From positions 23,296,313-23,360,312 of the forward strand of contig CM036759.1 of NCBI GenBank assembly GCA_020796225.1: a stretch of DNA of 64,000 nucleotides, in the 5' to 3' direction. Below the pieces are notes generated by a model. It saw only the letters and a list, made by a program, of their open reading frames with translations, was not told where the DNA came from and did not search any database. Both the position numbers and the translations under genes were made by a program. Source of the DNA: Arion vulgaris. Taxonomy: Eukaryota; Mollusca; Gastropoda; Stylommatophora; Arionidae. Below, in pieces: positions 1 to 10,209 of the stretch. Each line of letters starts with the position of its first letter. The stretch's first letter is position 1.

Positions 1-450
1 ATCCCTTTAAACATTTATGACGAACTCCACTGTTGTTTGGAGCTCTGCTATATTTTCATATAGTTATACATATCCTCCTTAGAGGCCATTAATTTGTAGA
101 GCTTGTGTTCATCACTGATACAATGGACTAGCATGGCGGGAACACAAAATCTGACACGGTCCCTGAGGAGGGCTGGACCAAATATGGATTTCTTGTTCTC
201 CAGGTTGGGGGTTTGCTTTGAGACTAAAAATCCCATCCTGCAAAAACTCTTTATGTTACGGAAACAGCACCAAAAAGACAACCTATTTCCGTTCCCTCTT
301 CCATGCAACTTTTTATGCAAAAGATCTTATGTATGTTCTGACCAAGAACTATCTCTAACCAAGAACTGCTTACACAGTGTCAGCAGGAGAATATGAATAT
401 CTTCATCCAAAATTGATGTTAAGGAATCTGATTAATGCAATTCTGAGAGG
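1..450. other. left edge, nothing recognised
   Basis: AT-rich sequence with only short chance reading frames. Further exons of the minus-strand TANGO1-like gene are expected beyond or within this edge, but none could be recognised. Confidence 0.4.
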
Positions 451-712
451 CCAATCTTCTTCTTCTTTGCGTTCGTTCTTCGACCAATTTTAATCACTCT
501 TTGTGATATGTTTGATCTTTGCCAAGAACGTGTATACGTTGCACATTGGTTCAGTAGCCCCCTAAACACATAGACTTCTACATGTTTAGGACATGTGCAT
601 CCGATTTCAGCCAAGTCTCCTTAGTCGCCTCTTATGACATGCATGGCGAAAACAGTGGTTCTATTCTTTACACCCCAAATTTAGGCCCTGGTAACCACTC
701 GGGCGTGGGAGG
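451..712 (-). repeat. SINE-like family A copy
   Basis: About 260 bp that also occurs at 32825-33080, 36487-36739 and 36791-37038. Shared landmarks are the start GAGTGGTTACC, the middle box GAGGCGACTAAGGA, CCTAAACGTGTAG and a 3' end rich in AAGAAGAAGA. The small open frame on this strand is a property of the repeat, not a gene. I do not recognise the family by name. Confidence 0.75.
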
Positions 713-771
713 CTAATGTAAAACTTATGAAGGTAAAATTTATAAAGGATAAAAAAAGGTATTAGACAAAA

Positions 772-990
772 CTATTTTACATGTATTTTGGGCATATAGA
801 CATGAGGGTTGGAGCGACCATTATGGAAGGAGGCATACCGGCAAAGAGGAAGATCACAAAGAAGATGAATTCAGAATGTAACTGATGATTTGAGCTTGAC
901 GAATGCAGAGGTAGGACATCTGGCCTATAAGAGAGATAAATTCCGAAGGACTGTTATGGTAACAAAGTTCTGCTCAGGACAAGCTATTTG
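772..990 (+). repeat. LINE 3' fragment
   Basis: In plus frames it reads YFGHI followed by TIMEGGIPAKRK, the pattern found near the C-terminus of many LINE ORF2 proteins. The same segment recurs at 63830-64000 as YFGHIKRHEG and MEGGILAKRRRGRPRRRW. It is 5' truncated and broken by stops. Confidence 0.7.
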
Positions 991-1069
991 ATGATGATTT
1001 TACTTGAACATTGATTTTTAAATGTATCTGATCAAGTAATACTAATTTTTCTTTTAAAACTGTAAATAC

Positions 1070-1163
1070 CTGTCTTAATCTCACCAATATGTACAACTTG
1101 TCTCCTTTGTTGCCTGTCAGCACTTGGAGGCTTGGGCTTTCCTAGTCTTTCAAAGACATCACC
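1070..1163 (-). CDS. MIA3: TANGO1-like exon 4: linker after SH3
   Basis: The acceptor TTTACTCAG and donor GTATTTAC enclose 94 nt in the phase set by exon 3. It encodes GDVFERLGKPKPPSADRQQR and then a basic/hydrophobic stretch. The family linker is poorly conserved, so membership rests on phase, strand and splice sites. Confidence 0.55.
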
Positions 1164-4100
1164 CTGAGTAAAATCACACATAATTTTGTATTGTAAAATA
1201 CCACTATATTTGAATAATTATATAAAATGAGTCAAATGATGCAGCCATTAAACCATTATTTCCTTCTCTAGGTGAATATTGCAACAAATATTTCCACTTT
1301 CGTATTATTTTAAAGTTACTCCAATACCATGCATTTAAAAAGACATTAATTAAAACTTTGATTCTCCATAAGGAGTCTATTCTTATTTTATATGTTTTTT
1401 GCCTTATTTTACTCTATTATAACCACAAAAAGAGTTGCTCTTAGGTTGAAAGAGCACGTCTTGATTTAAAAAAGACTTTAATCCCCTAGAAAACAAACAA
1501 ACTGCATTTTTTCTAGCACTTTCTGCAATTTACTTCTACCAAGATAATTAAATTATAAAATTTCTCTTGATGAATCAAGATGCAGATAGCGCAATAAATG
1601 TCCGTAAGTAATTTTTACAGGGATCTCTGCTTTAATTGTATTGTTAGTGTTGTATATAGATTAATGTATATATGTATATAGATAATAAGCAGATTACCAA
1701 CAGACAGTGCACCTCAAAGAGCAATGCTGCTCCGATACGATGGGTACAAAGCAAAAGGCCAGCCACGCAAAGATGGACCTCAGAGATAACAGAGCGACAA
1801 AGAGACTATCTACGAAGCGAATACAAGGGCCTGTTTTAGAAATCTCTTCTTGACCTGACGCTGTGAGGCAAACAGGATTCGAGAAAGAAAGAAAAGAGTG
1901 TTGTATCTGTAAATATTGGTAAAAGACTTAGGCAACAACTAATACTGCTGGAAAATGTAATGAGAAAAAATGGTGGAATGAACATATTCTGAAGAAATAA
2001 TCTACAAATGTAACCAGACATACAAATTACTGTATCCAATGAGGCAGAAGAAGTGGATTGGCCAAAGAACATCTGGAAAAGGTGGGTGGAAGAAGATACT
2101 AAAAAAGACAAGAGCCATGAGACAAATGCAAGAGAGCGGTTCAAATTAAAAATCAGTCAAAAGTGACAGCTAACAGTCATATTTCGCTGAGAACATTTCT
2201 GGATGTATATGGTTGATTGATTGATAGGACCATCAACATTGCACTTCAGTGAGTAACCATGTGTGTTCCTGACTCTTTCTTACACAAGAAGATCTCAGCT
2301 GCAGTGCACGCACACTTGAGCACCAGCGATGGAACTCAATGTAACTTAGAAGATGGCAAAAATATTTTGTGGGAATTTTACTTGTTTAATTTTTCTAATG
2401 AATTTTGTCCAGGCAGCAGCTTTCCAACCCGCTTCTCTCGATTTTGAACTACCAAGGGTTCTTTTACATACTCAGCTTGAACACGGAACTTATGTTTTAT
2501 AGGATTAGGAACTTGATCTCAACTACGCTGATTATGAGGGATCTCTGAAAAAACATCCTGATGGCTCCATGAGGTAGCAAACCGAGTACCTTTGGAATGA
2601 GAGGGAAGCACCTAACCTCTACGCCACAGAGACCGCCATGTATAATTATATATACAAAATATTCAATGAAAAGCTACACGTGGAGTCATGTGTCCTACTG
2701 GTAACAGATCTAGATTATAAAGTTGAAAAAGCTTAAACAACAGAGAAATTGGTGGTAACAGTAACAGTCTATATTCCCCTGTGAACAGTTCTGAACATAT
2801 ATAGTTTAAACAGTTTATGCAAAATGTTATTCTTCATTGACAAGAGAGTTGTGTGTGTGCTCTATCTTACCTCAGTATCCACTTCATACTGTGGGTTTTC
2901 AACTAAAACCTTGAACTCTCTTACATAATTCTTGTCAAAGTATCCTTTTTGACCATTAACCTGAAAAAGTACACCATTTTTGTTGTAAATTAATAATTAG
3001 TAGTTTTCATTACTACATACGGACATGTATAAGTCAACTTGCACACTAGAAGAGCTAGAATTTGCATTGTAAAAAAATCACTTAACACATCTATGTCAAT
3101 CATATAAGCTCAACATCATGTGCCATGCTGGCCGGCAAAGGTGATAATGGATCTTCAAAAATGTATGTCCTGACTATCAGTTTGGATGTTGATACTTTTC
3201 CATGCCATAAAGCATGAAAGCATTTGTCCAGAATTTTCTCTCTGAATTTCCTCATCCTTTGTCTAATCCACCATTTATTTTTTTTATTCTAGTGTAATAT
3301 GGCCTTTTTCACTAAATGCCAGAAAAATTATGATTTCCTCTTTCTTTTATTGATAAAGCGTTTTCTGGTGTGTTTTTTTAATACCTCTTTCAGCATATCA
3401 ACATTAGATATTTTATAATCTATGAAATTCTTAGCATTCTCTTGAATGTCAGCTCTATCCATTGACTGACCTTCAATGTTTAGTTTAGTTTAGTCATCGG
3501 ATCACCATCACTGCACGTCGAACAAATCAGTCCATAAGTGCTCCGATCTCTCCCTCAGTATGTCCATCAGCGTGTGGCGACTAACGACACCTGTTCTTTG
3601 TTGGTTTACAATTCTTCTTTGTCTGCCAGCATAGTGTTCTTGTCGAGCTATACCACACCTAACTTTGAGTTCTTGCAGTCTGGTTAGTGTTGTAGATTCA
3701 CTGCTATTATGTGAATCATGTATACGTCCTCTCTCCCTTAAGGAATTTATAATATCAGCCTGGTCCATTGCTCGCCCGCTTTGTACAGCAGCCATACCTG
3801 CAAGTCTATCCGCACGTTCATTCCCCTTACACCTGCATGCCCTGGCACAAAAATAAAACTGATCTTTGTCAGCTTAGACCTCCCCAGCAACTCCATCCAA
3901 TGTCTACTAGCCCATCCTGTTTCAATCTTCCTGAGTATACTCATTGAGTCACTGAGAAAACATGCATAGATGAAAGTCTGTGATTCTAGCCAAATCATCG
4001 CTTTGGTAACCGCCATGATTTCTATAGTGAGACTGCTCGTTTTCACGGCAAAACCACCACTGTCTTCCTTCACAACATCTCCCCGACCTGAGCAGTGAAA

Positions 4101-6840
4101 GCCTGCGAGCTCCGGACATGTCGAATCACCGAACCATTCGTATAAATGATTACATCGTGCTAAGATGCGTTCTCAGAAATCAATGCCTGAACTGCTGCCT
4201 CCACGACAAGTGGGTTGTCTTGTCTGCTTTCTTTATCAAGTTTGATGCATACAGAAAAAGATGTATCGATTCCTGTTGGCACTGGTATCCATTCTTTACC
4301 GGGATCAATGTCTTCAAGTGTACACACCTGTTCAATACAGTGACCTCCAATGTATATATTTATACTGGAGACAAACAGTCAAGGAACATTGACTTTCACC
4401 AGAAAAAATAATAAATTCTTGTAAATCAAAGACAACATGGACACTTACCTCACCACCCCAAAGGTGAGGATTTTTACCGGCTGATTTGCTTGTGATTGAA
4501 ATTACATCATTTAACTGAAATGATAACAGTAATGGGTGGTCTCCCCGATGTGTGCCTAGCGCTGCACCTTTGGAAATGACCTCTAAAGCAGGTAAGAGAA
4601 ATATAAAGTACAACATGGTCACAATGATACAAGTAATCTACTTTATGAAATAAATATAGATCTAGATCTACAGCTATATATGTATGTTTCAAAGATATGT
4701 TTGATCAATTGTATTAACAAACCTACTTCTGAACATATTCTTTCATTTGAATAAAAACTCTATATGAATCAATATTACTGAGTAAGTAAGAAAAGTAAAG
4801 AATCTGTTTAGACTGAAAACTTTGATTTAGGATGCGCCTGTCGTCCTAGGCCTAACTGGGGTGCAACGTTCTAACCATTCTTGGCAAAGACTGTTTATAT
4901 ATCACACAAAAAATGATCAAAATGGTTAAGAAGAACATACAAAACAAACAAACAAAAAACAAGAACCTGTTTTTTCCCATACATACGATTTATTGGGAAA
5001 TATTCTTAGGGTCGTATTTTTTCTTTCATCAATGACACATGATCGGTGATGTTCTAATCATTGTGCTCGCTACCTTTATTATCCAATGTTTCTCTGGTAC
5101 ACATTGAGTCTGGATTATTCCAAGAGTGGTTTGCTGTCTAAAAATCCCACTCTGGCTGAATAATTAACAGAGACGACCTATCTAGGAAACAGGTTACAGA
5201 CTCTACATATTGTATTCAGGCAGATCCTTTGATGAACTATTTGATGCATTTAAGGAGGAATGCTTAACTATGAGGCTGGAATGTATGCACTAGAAGCCGC
5301 CTTGTGCCATGTGAAAACCGCTTTTGTTAGTCTTTCAATCAAAGGCACAAAACACAATTATCTTTACAGATTCAGTTTCAGTTAGGAATATCTTCATTGC
5401 ACTCCGGACATGTCCATAGGTGCTCCTTTACAGCATCTCTAACAACGTCCAACGACTAACCGTACCAGTTCGATGTTGATTGATGAGCCTTTGCAGATTC
5501 AATATCCCCTTCAAGCTCTAGAAGGTAGTGGTTATTATAAATCTGAACTTTCCAAACTAGCCCTAGATACTGATCAGCGTATTACATCCTATGACATTCA
5601 AATAATTATGGAATGGATCTCTAGATATTCAAATATACCATGGAAAGATAAAGCAGATAAGTTAACTAAGAATGAATCAATGCAAGAACAACTATTCACA
5701 GTAACAATCCTTCACACAGCCAAACAAATACTAAACATAGAAAATTTAAAAATGTGTCTTAACAGATGTGTCATGAGGAACACTAAAAGAGAGACCTACA
5801 CACACCTGGTAAACCTGAACATGAACTACAATAGTAGAGGCCACAGAGATGTGATTTTACAAAAGAATGCAGAGAATCTAATAGACTGCAAAAAGACAAA
5901 TGTTGATCTATTGAAAGAGGTCAAGACACAGAGAAAACTCATTGTCAACATAAGAAAAATTTATCTGCCACATAATGAGAAAGGTAAGCTTAGAATACAA
6001 TGACAATCAATGGGGATGAAAAAGAGGACAATAGACTACAAAATTCTGGACAGCCTTTGTTCATGCCATGACAGCATTTAAACATCGAAAACTCATAGTA
6101 GTAATCTGGACAGACATTTGTGGAGATGCATGATAGCCCAATTGAATATACGTCCTGGCACATTCTTCAGTTCATTCACATGATAAATGAACAATTCCAA
6201 AGAAAGGAGTCATTTGACTCATTACCAATCAATATCAGAATTCTCATAATTCAACATATAACAAATAAATTCGCTACTATGAGTTATTTATTTTAGATAT
6301 TAATAAATATATTTTAACAAAAGAAAGACTATATATATTGAACTTGAACATTCGCCACCGGCCGTTGACGTTGTGTGACTCTTGGTGTGTCATGTGTGGA
6401 ACTATTTTATTATTATTGTTCATTGTTGATTGACCAGGGCCAGAGTTATGATCAGAGTTAGCATTTAATGGTTCGATTGCATCGAGTCGCTGAAGAATGT
6501 GTCGCATCACTAAAGTAAGATAAAAATAAAATTACTACACACAAAAAGTGGTAACTAACACTACTAAAGTAATTCGATAATAATACTAGTATTAGTAAAT
6601 ATTACAATCAAGCTGAACAACGAACAAAACACTCAAAATCAAAAATTAAGTCTGTCATTCGCCAACAAATGACGAAATCAATTTTTAAACATAACATTTA
6701 TTTAAATATATGCTTATACCTTCACATTCTTTATCTGCGCATAGTCTTTTATCGGAAATTTGCGTGCTAACAAATGTAAGTACAAATAATAACAATAACA
6801 GAATCAGATTCAGTGTCGATAATACATTGCAATCTGCCAT
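1070..6840 (-). CDS. MIA3: TANGO1/MIA3-like ER cargo receptor, N-terminal part (4 exons, 3' partial)
   Basis: The visible product is join(6840-6720, 4582-4449, 2960-2871, 1163-1070), 146 codons, with every splice phase consistent (1, 0, 0, 1). Residues 1-27 form a signal peptide with a Leu-rich core at about 10-22. RLCADKECE (32-40) carries the paired cysteines typical of the MIA/TANGO1 SH3 start. Residues 41-115 hold the SH3-like fold, with HLWGGE, then VNGQKGYF and VREFKVL. TANGO1 proteins bind bulky cargo in the ER lumen through this domain and recruit COPII at exit sites; the transmembrane and coiled-coil parts would lie beyond the left edge. The third family cysteine, usually in a PDCRF-like stretch, is replaced around DHPLL. 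MIA, otoraplin or MIA2-type proteins are alternatives. Introns contain a LINE copy (3480-4340) and other repeats. Confidence 0.65.
1665..2160 (+). repeat. LINE 3' remnant
   Basis: Shares ACCAACAGACAGTGC and following sequence with 9365-9545, both reading like the end of a LINE ORF2 (TDSAPQRAMLLR) with many stops. The segment around 1830-1880 is matched in reverse at 45345-45440. No intact reading frame remains. Confidence 0.6.
2215..2450 (+). repeat. dispersed repeat R, copy 1
   Basis: Starts after TGATTGATTGATAGGACC and resembles 9545-9720 (GACAGGACCATCA, GTAACCA-GTGTG, ACACAAGA-GATCTCAG). In both places it follows a related LINE remnant, so it is probably the 3' part of the same element. 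Confidence 0.5.
2573..2640 (-). repeat. tRNA-derived SINE head, degenerate
   Basis: On the minus strand it carries an A-box-like TGGCGTAGAGGTTAGGTG (2626-2609) and, at tRNA spacing, a weak B-box-like GGTTTGCTACC (2583-2573). No cloverleaf with a paired acceptor was found, so it is called a SINE relic rather than a tRNA gene. Confidence 0.45.
2871..2960 (-). CDS. MIA3: TANGO1-like exon 3: second half of SH3-like domain
   Basis: Exactly 30 codons between the acceptor CTTTTTCAG and the donor GTAAGATA. It reads VNGQKGYFDKNYVREFKV and ends EVDTE, matching the G-x-x-GYFP-x-x-x-VRE block of MIA-family SH3 domains, with Asp where Pro is usual. Confidence 0.7.
2961..3466. other. intron of TANGO1-like gene, nothing recognised
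   Basis: AT-rich intron sequence between exon 3 and the LINE insertion. No exon or repeat was recognised. Confidence 0.4.
3467..4353 (-). mobile_element. 5'-truncated LINE copy with RNase H, copy 1, with target-site duplication
   Basis: The element body is 3480-4340. It is flanked by TGACCTTCAATGT (3467-3479) and TGACCTCCAATGT (4341-4353), a 13-bp duplication with one mismatch. It ends in a (TAAAC)n-type tail, seen here as TTTAGTTTAG. On the minus strand the RNase H pieces [21 protein letters not shown] and [10 protein letters not shown] are recognisable, followed by a C-terminal [11 protein letters not shown] and VVSRHTLM. It is broken by frameshifts and stops. The RNase H-bearing I/Ingi-like clades are the best guess. 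Confidence 0.85.
4449..4582 (-). CDS. MIA3: TANGO1-like exon 2: first half of SH3-like domain
   Basis: The acceptor CTGCTTTAG and donor GTAAGT flank 134 nt, taking the one-base phase from exon 1. It reads EVISKGAAL, then LLLSFQLNDVISI, then NPHLWGGE. The LWGG segment corresponds to the LFWGG/VWAG strand of MIA and TANGO1 SH3 domains. Confidence 0.7.
4583..5335. other. first intron of TANGO1-like gene, mostly unrecognised
   Basis: AT-rich. A weak match to the 3' end of SINE-like family A lies near 4818-4960 (TGCAACGTTCT, TTCTTGGCAAAGACTG, AAGAAGAAC). Nothing else was recognised. Confidence 0.35.
5336..6010 (+). repeat. composite of LINE fragments
   Basis: 5340-5475 in reverse is a LINE tail (reads STYGHVRS and TGTVSRW). 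From 5473 an open frame of 176 codons combines an RNase H end (IIMEWISRYSNIP, DKADKL) with a second LINE segment (VILQKNAENLIDCKKTNVD) that resembles 54260-54330. It is a patchwork of element pieces and not a likely host protein. Confidence 0.6.
6720..6840 (-). CDS. MIA3: TANGO1-like exon 1: start codon and signal peptide
   Basis: ATG at 6840-6838. It encodes a 40-residue start with a hydrophobic core (LILLLLLFVLTFV) and ends RLCADKECE with one base left over before the donor GTATAAG. The start is chosen because it gives a proper signal peptide directly before the conserved Cys pair. Confidence 0.7.
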
Positions 6841-8500
6841 GTTTTGACTCCGCAGAAATTACACGTCGCACTGAAATAAATCAATGAACACCCCCCGACT
6901 TATTCAACATCAAAAATGTTAGAAACTTTATATATGAACCAATTATTCCACATTTAAACATATGTGAACCAATTATTTCATATGAACAAGACCAATATTG
7001 TTTTTATTTATTTCGTTACAGTGTTTTATTAGTACTGCTCTCTCCGCACGGTTAAAAACATTTTGAGATAATAAAAATACGAGATGGATATAAAAATAGC
7101 AGTAGGAGGATTGACACGACATAAGGGATCATTGGTTACCGAACAGAAGTCATTGAGTGATTGCTGTCGTGGCAGACTCATAAGAGATCAGTCTCTCCAG
7201 GATATGTCAAAAGTGACAAAAGGAACACATTTTGACGGTTCCTGTTGCTTATGTGTTCTAGACACATTCTTCATTCTGTTCACCAGACTTTCAGATATGA
7301 CGAACGTGGGATTTCAAGCTCCTAATAGTGTTTGGTGGTTCTACATCTAAATGCCTCTAGAAATGTAGTGTAGTGGAGTGACTGTTCCTCTCTGGTAGAC
7401 TTCTGAGACTGCCACGGATGGAATTTACCTCCATAGAAGATCAGATGGTAGACTGTTTCAACCTATCAAGACTACGGTCAAACCCCAAAGTTAAAAAAAT
7501 TGCATAAGATAACTTTTTTGCGGACGATAATAAAAGATGCTATATAGTACACATGAAACACGCAAAAACAAAGTGATCTTTGCATCATTTGCTTGATAAA
7601 GGCCTTTTAGTAGAAACATTGCTGTGTATTGTTTTTGTATTTTGTAAAATTACAGTACTTTGTTTTTACGTGTTTCGCCATTGCTACATAGTTTCACTGT
7701 AGTCTTCCCTTATATATATATAGTACACACCCAGCATTCAGAATTGTCATAATTTTATCCACACAAGGCACATTGAAATTACTATACACTTCGACCTCTG
7801 AGCTAAACAACATTAATTTCGGAAAAGCGTGCGTACATACGTACAAGCAATGCCCCTTTTTTAAATTAACAGGAAAAAATAAATATAATAATAATTTGTT
7901 AAACACTGTCCTTATAAATGATTAATTGCAATCTCTGATCGTACAAAGAAAATAGGTGTTCGTGTTGGGATGAAACCAACTCAAATTCTGCAAAGACATT
8001 GCCGTTTAGGGCTTCTGATAACGATACAATGAGGAGAACGTAGTATTTTCTACCTTTGGGCAAGTCCGTAAGATAAAAAGGTATTGCGTTTTTGTATATG
8101 TTGTCTTCATAAAGATCTATGTCCGAAACGTCGATTTTTCATATTTGATTATCAATTTGTTCCTTAAAATGGTTTTTAAAGCCGAAGGATTTGTTCCTTG
8201 CTTTTGTAAAACTGCCATATACCTATAGTCGCCCATATCACCCGTTTCTTCAGTTTTTACCGCATTCTCCCCGCGGTTTTCTCCAGATCTGATATGTTCC
8301 GGTCTGATCAGCTCAGATCTGTAGGTTTTCATAAATCGCAGGAAAGAGACATTACATGCACTACATCGCGGTACAGATTCGGATAAAATTAATTGTATAT
8401 GTCATCATTAAGTACACGCGTGCAAGATGGTCTTTCTTACAGACCCGCTGCCAGCTATACAAGTCATTGAGACTAAATCCACTGGCAACACAGTAAATTG
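6841..8500. other. divergent intergenic region, left part
   Basis: Sequence between the start codons of the two divergent genes. The shared promoter region should lie within 6841-10119, but no TATA box or initiator could be assigned with confidence. Apart from the repeat at 7588-7700, nothing was recognised. Confidence 0.35.
7588..7700 (+). repeat. hammerhead-like dispersed repeat, copy 1
   Basis: Carries TTGCTTGATAAAGGCC, then TTTT, then AGTAGAAACATTGCTG, followed by TTGTATTTTGTAAAA and ACTTTGTTTTTACGTG. The block recurs at 16200-16285, 38738-38850 and, weakly, 48945-49060. The layout (TTGATAA, short hairpin, GAAAC) resembles hammerhead motifs of Penelope-like elements or retrozymes, but two invariant core bases differ. 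Confidence 0.55.
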
Positions 8501-8519
8501 CCTACAAATAGAGCTTGCT

Positions 8520-8640
8520 TGGGTGTAAAAATGGAAGAAGTTCACATGCAGTGGATCCCATTTCCCTGTGGCACTGAAGGCAATGTGTGTGTCGATGTCT
8601 TGGCTAAGGGAATCAGTGCGGAAAAAAAATCTACCAATTA
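8520..8640 (+). repeat. LINE RNase H scrap
   Basis: In one plus frame it reads VHMQWIPFPCGTEGNVCVD then VLAKG, an RNase H C-terminal motif (normally WIPxHxGIxGNExAD). The catalytic His and Asp positions are degraded. It differs from the LINE at 3480. Confidence 0.6.
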
Positions 8641-8741
8641 GACAGCTTTGATGTGGTATAAGGTAGATTCTTAGAGAGGTGGACTATAGTCTTGTTCTCC
8701 TCTGTTTCGCTGATCCTGCCTGTCCTCTCATGTTATTCATC

Positions 8742-9182
8742 TTAGGGTGGCAACATTTTAGTCAGACATGATTCGTTAATATAACTCACCTCATTTACTT
8801 CAACATATATAGATTTAGTGGTCTCTGGGGCATAGTGCTCACCTTTCACTTCAAAGGTACTATGTTCGCTCCCCGCGTGGAATGATTGGGACATTTCCCC
8901 AAATATCACTGATCTGAGTGTAGATGAGATCGAGTTTCTATTCCTATCGGAGGTGGACGATAAAACGTAGGTCCTGTGTTCAAATTTAGTACGTAAAGGA
9001 AACCTTTGGCAGTTGAAAGTCAGTAAGAGTAAGCTGCAAATCCGATGCCAGTGCAAAATTAATAAAAAAATTAAACTAAAATTTCTTACCCTCTCCAAAT
9101 ATACATCGGGACCCTCGTCGGTGATACGGAAGTCCGTGCCCTGATGCTGAAATCTTCCTGTGTAAGAAAGAGATTGGAGCAC
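8742..9182 (-). other. open reading frame of 146 codons, not recognised
   Basis: An uninterrupted frame in the intergenic region between the two genes. It has no recognised motif, signal peptide or transmembrane pattern beyond one hydrophobic run (SLIFLLILHW). It is probably chance or repeat-derived. Confidence 0.2.
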
Positions 9183-9234
9183 ACATGATTATTCCCCGAA
9201 GGGCAACGATAATAGCCCAATCAAACACTCGTTC

Positions 9235-9800
9235 AATAAATTAATCTTTTAATGGCAAGTGCTAATCCAATGTTTAGAAAGGAGGACATCATGAAAAAAA
9301 TGGGTACAACATCAATACTGAACTTCATAAAGAAACAACAGATTAAATGTTTCGGCCACATAAGTAGATAACCAACAGACAGTGCGCATCAAAGAACAAT
9401 GTTATCTCGATGCAGTGGAAACAAAGCAAAAGGTCTTTCATGCAAAAGGTGGGCAACATAAAAAACATGGACAGTGAAAAACACAATTTATGAAACGGAC
9501 ACAAAAGCCCGTTCTGGAAGTCTCTTCTTATCCTGATGCTGAGACTGATTGATTGACAGGACCATCATCATTTCACTTCGGTAAGTAACCACGTGTGCTC
9601 CGATATCTTTTTTACACAAGATCTCAGTTGTGGTGCACGAACTCCGTAGCACCGGCTAGGGTTCCCGATGTCATTTTGAAGATAGTGAAGATATTTTTGT
9701 CGGAATTTTGCTGAGACAAAATAGGATAAGAGAAAAGAAAGATCCATTGAAGTCTGAACTCGGATATATGTAGGCAGGTGGCTCCCAATCTGTCGAAAGT
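9235..9800 (+). repeat. LINE 3' remnant plus repeat R, copy 2
   Basis: Reads RKEDIMKKMG and KKQQIKCFGHISR, a LINE ORF2 C-terminal pattern, then a segment similar to 1680-1830, then repeat R (9545-9720). It ends a few hundred bases upstream of the MAP4K start codon. Confidence 0.65.
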
Positions 9801-10119
9801 TAATCATTATGTTTATTTATTTATTCCACTATTTCTTGCAGAAATTCTGGGAAAATCAGAAATTGTAATGAAAATATAAATTGTAGACATGTTTTGAAAT
9901 GATTTTATTTAAATCACTTCGTATTTTATTTTATTCGAGCAATGAATTTTACGAATAATTTTCAAATTCAATATACAATATTCATACTGTCTGCGCAAGC
10001 ACGGAAGTGCAGAAAAACTGAAGAACAGGAAAAGGTTGCTAGAGTTGAGGTCTGATACAAACAATAGTAACCGTACTCCAAAGTTATTGGTAATAATAGA
10101 CCTGTTCAAAATTGTAATT

Positions 10120-10209
10120 ATGTCAGCAGACATATCAAGAAGGAATCCACAGGATGACTTTGAGTTAATCCAGAGAGTAGGGAGTGGTACTTATGGGGAT
10201 GTTTATAAG
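10120..10209 (+). CDS. MAP4K3: MAP4K exon 1: start and G-loop
   Basis: Thirty codons from ATG 10120 to the donor GTTTGT. It reads [20 protein letters not shown] and ends DVYK. This is the family's normal N-terminus, so the start is secure. Confidence 0.93.

Noticed and set aside
5473..6003. Open frame of 176 codons as a host gene
   Set aside because: It contains an RNase H end and a LINE C-terminal segment joined together, so it is element patchwork.
8742..9182. Open frame of 146 codons as a third gene
   Set aside because: No recognisable domain, no splice context, and the neighbouring sequence is repeat debris. Kept only as an unrecognised frame.
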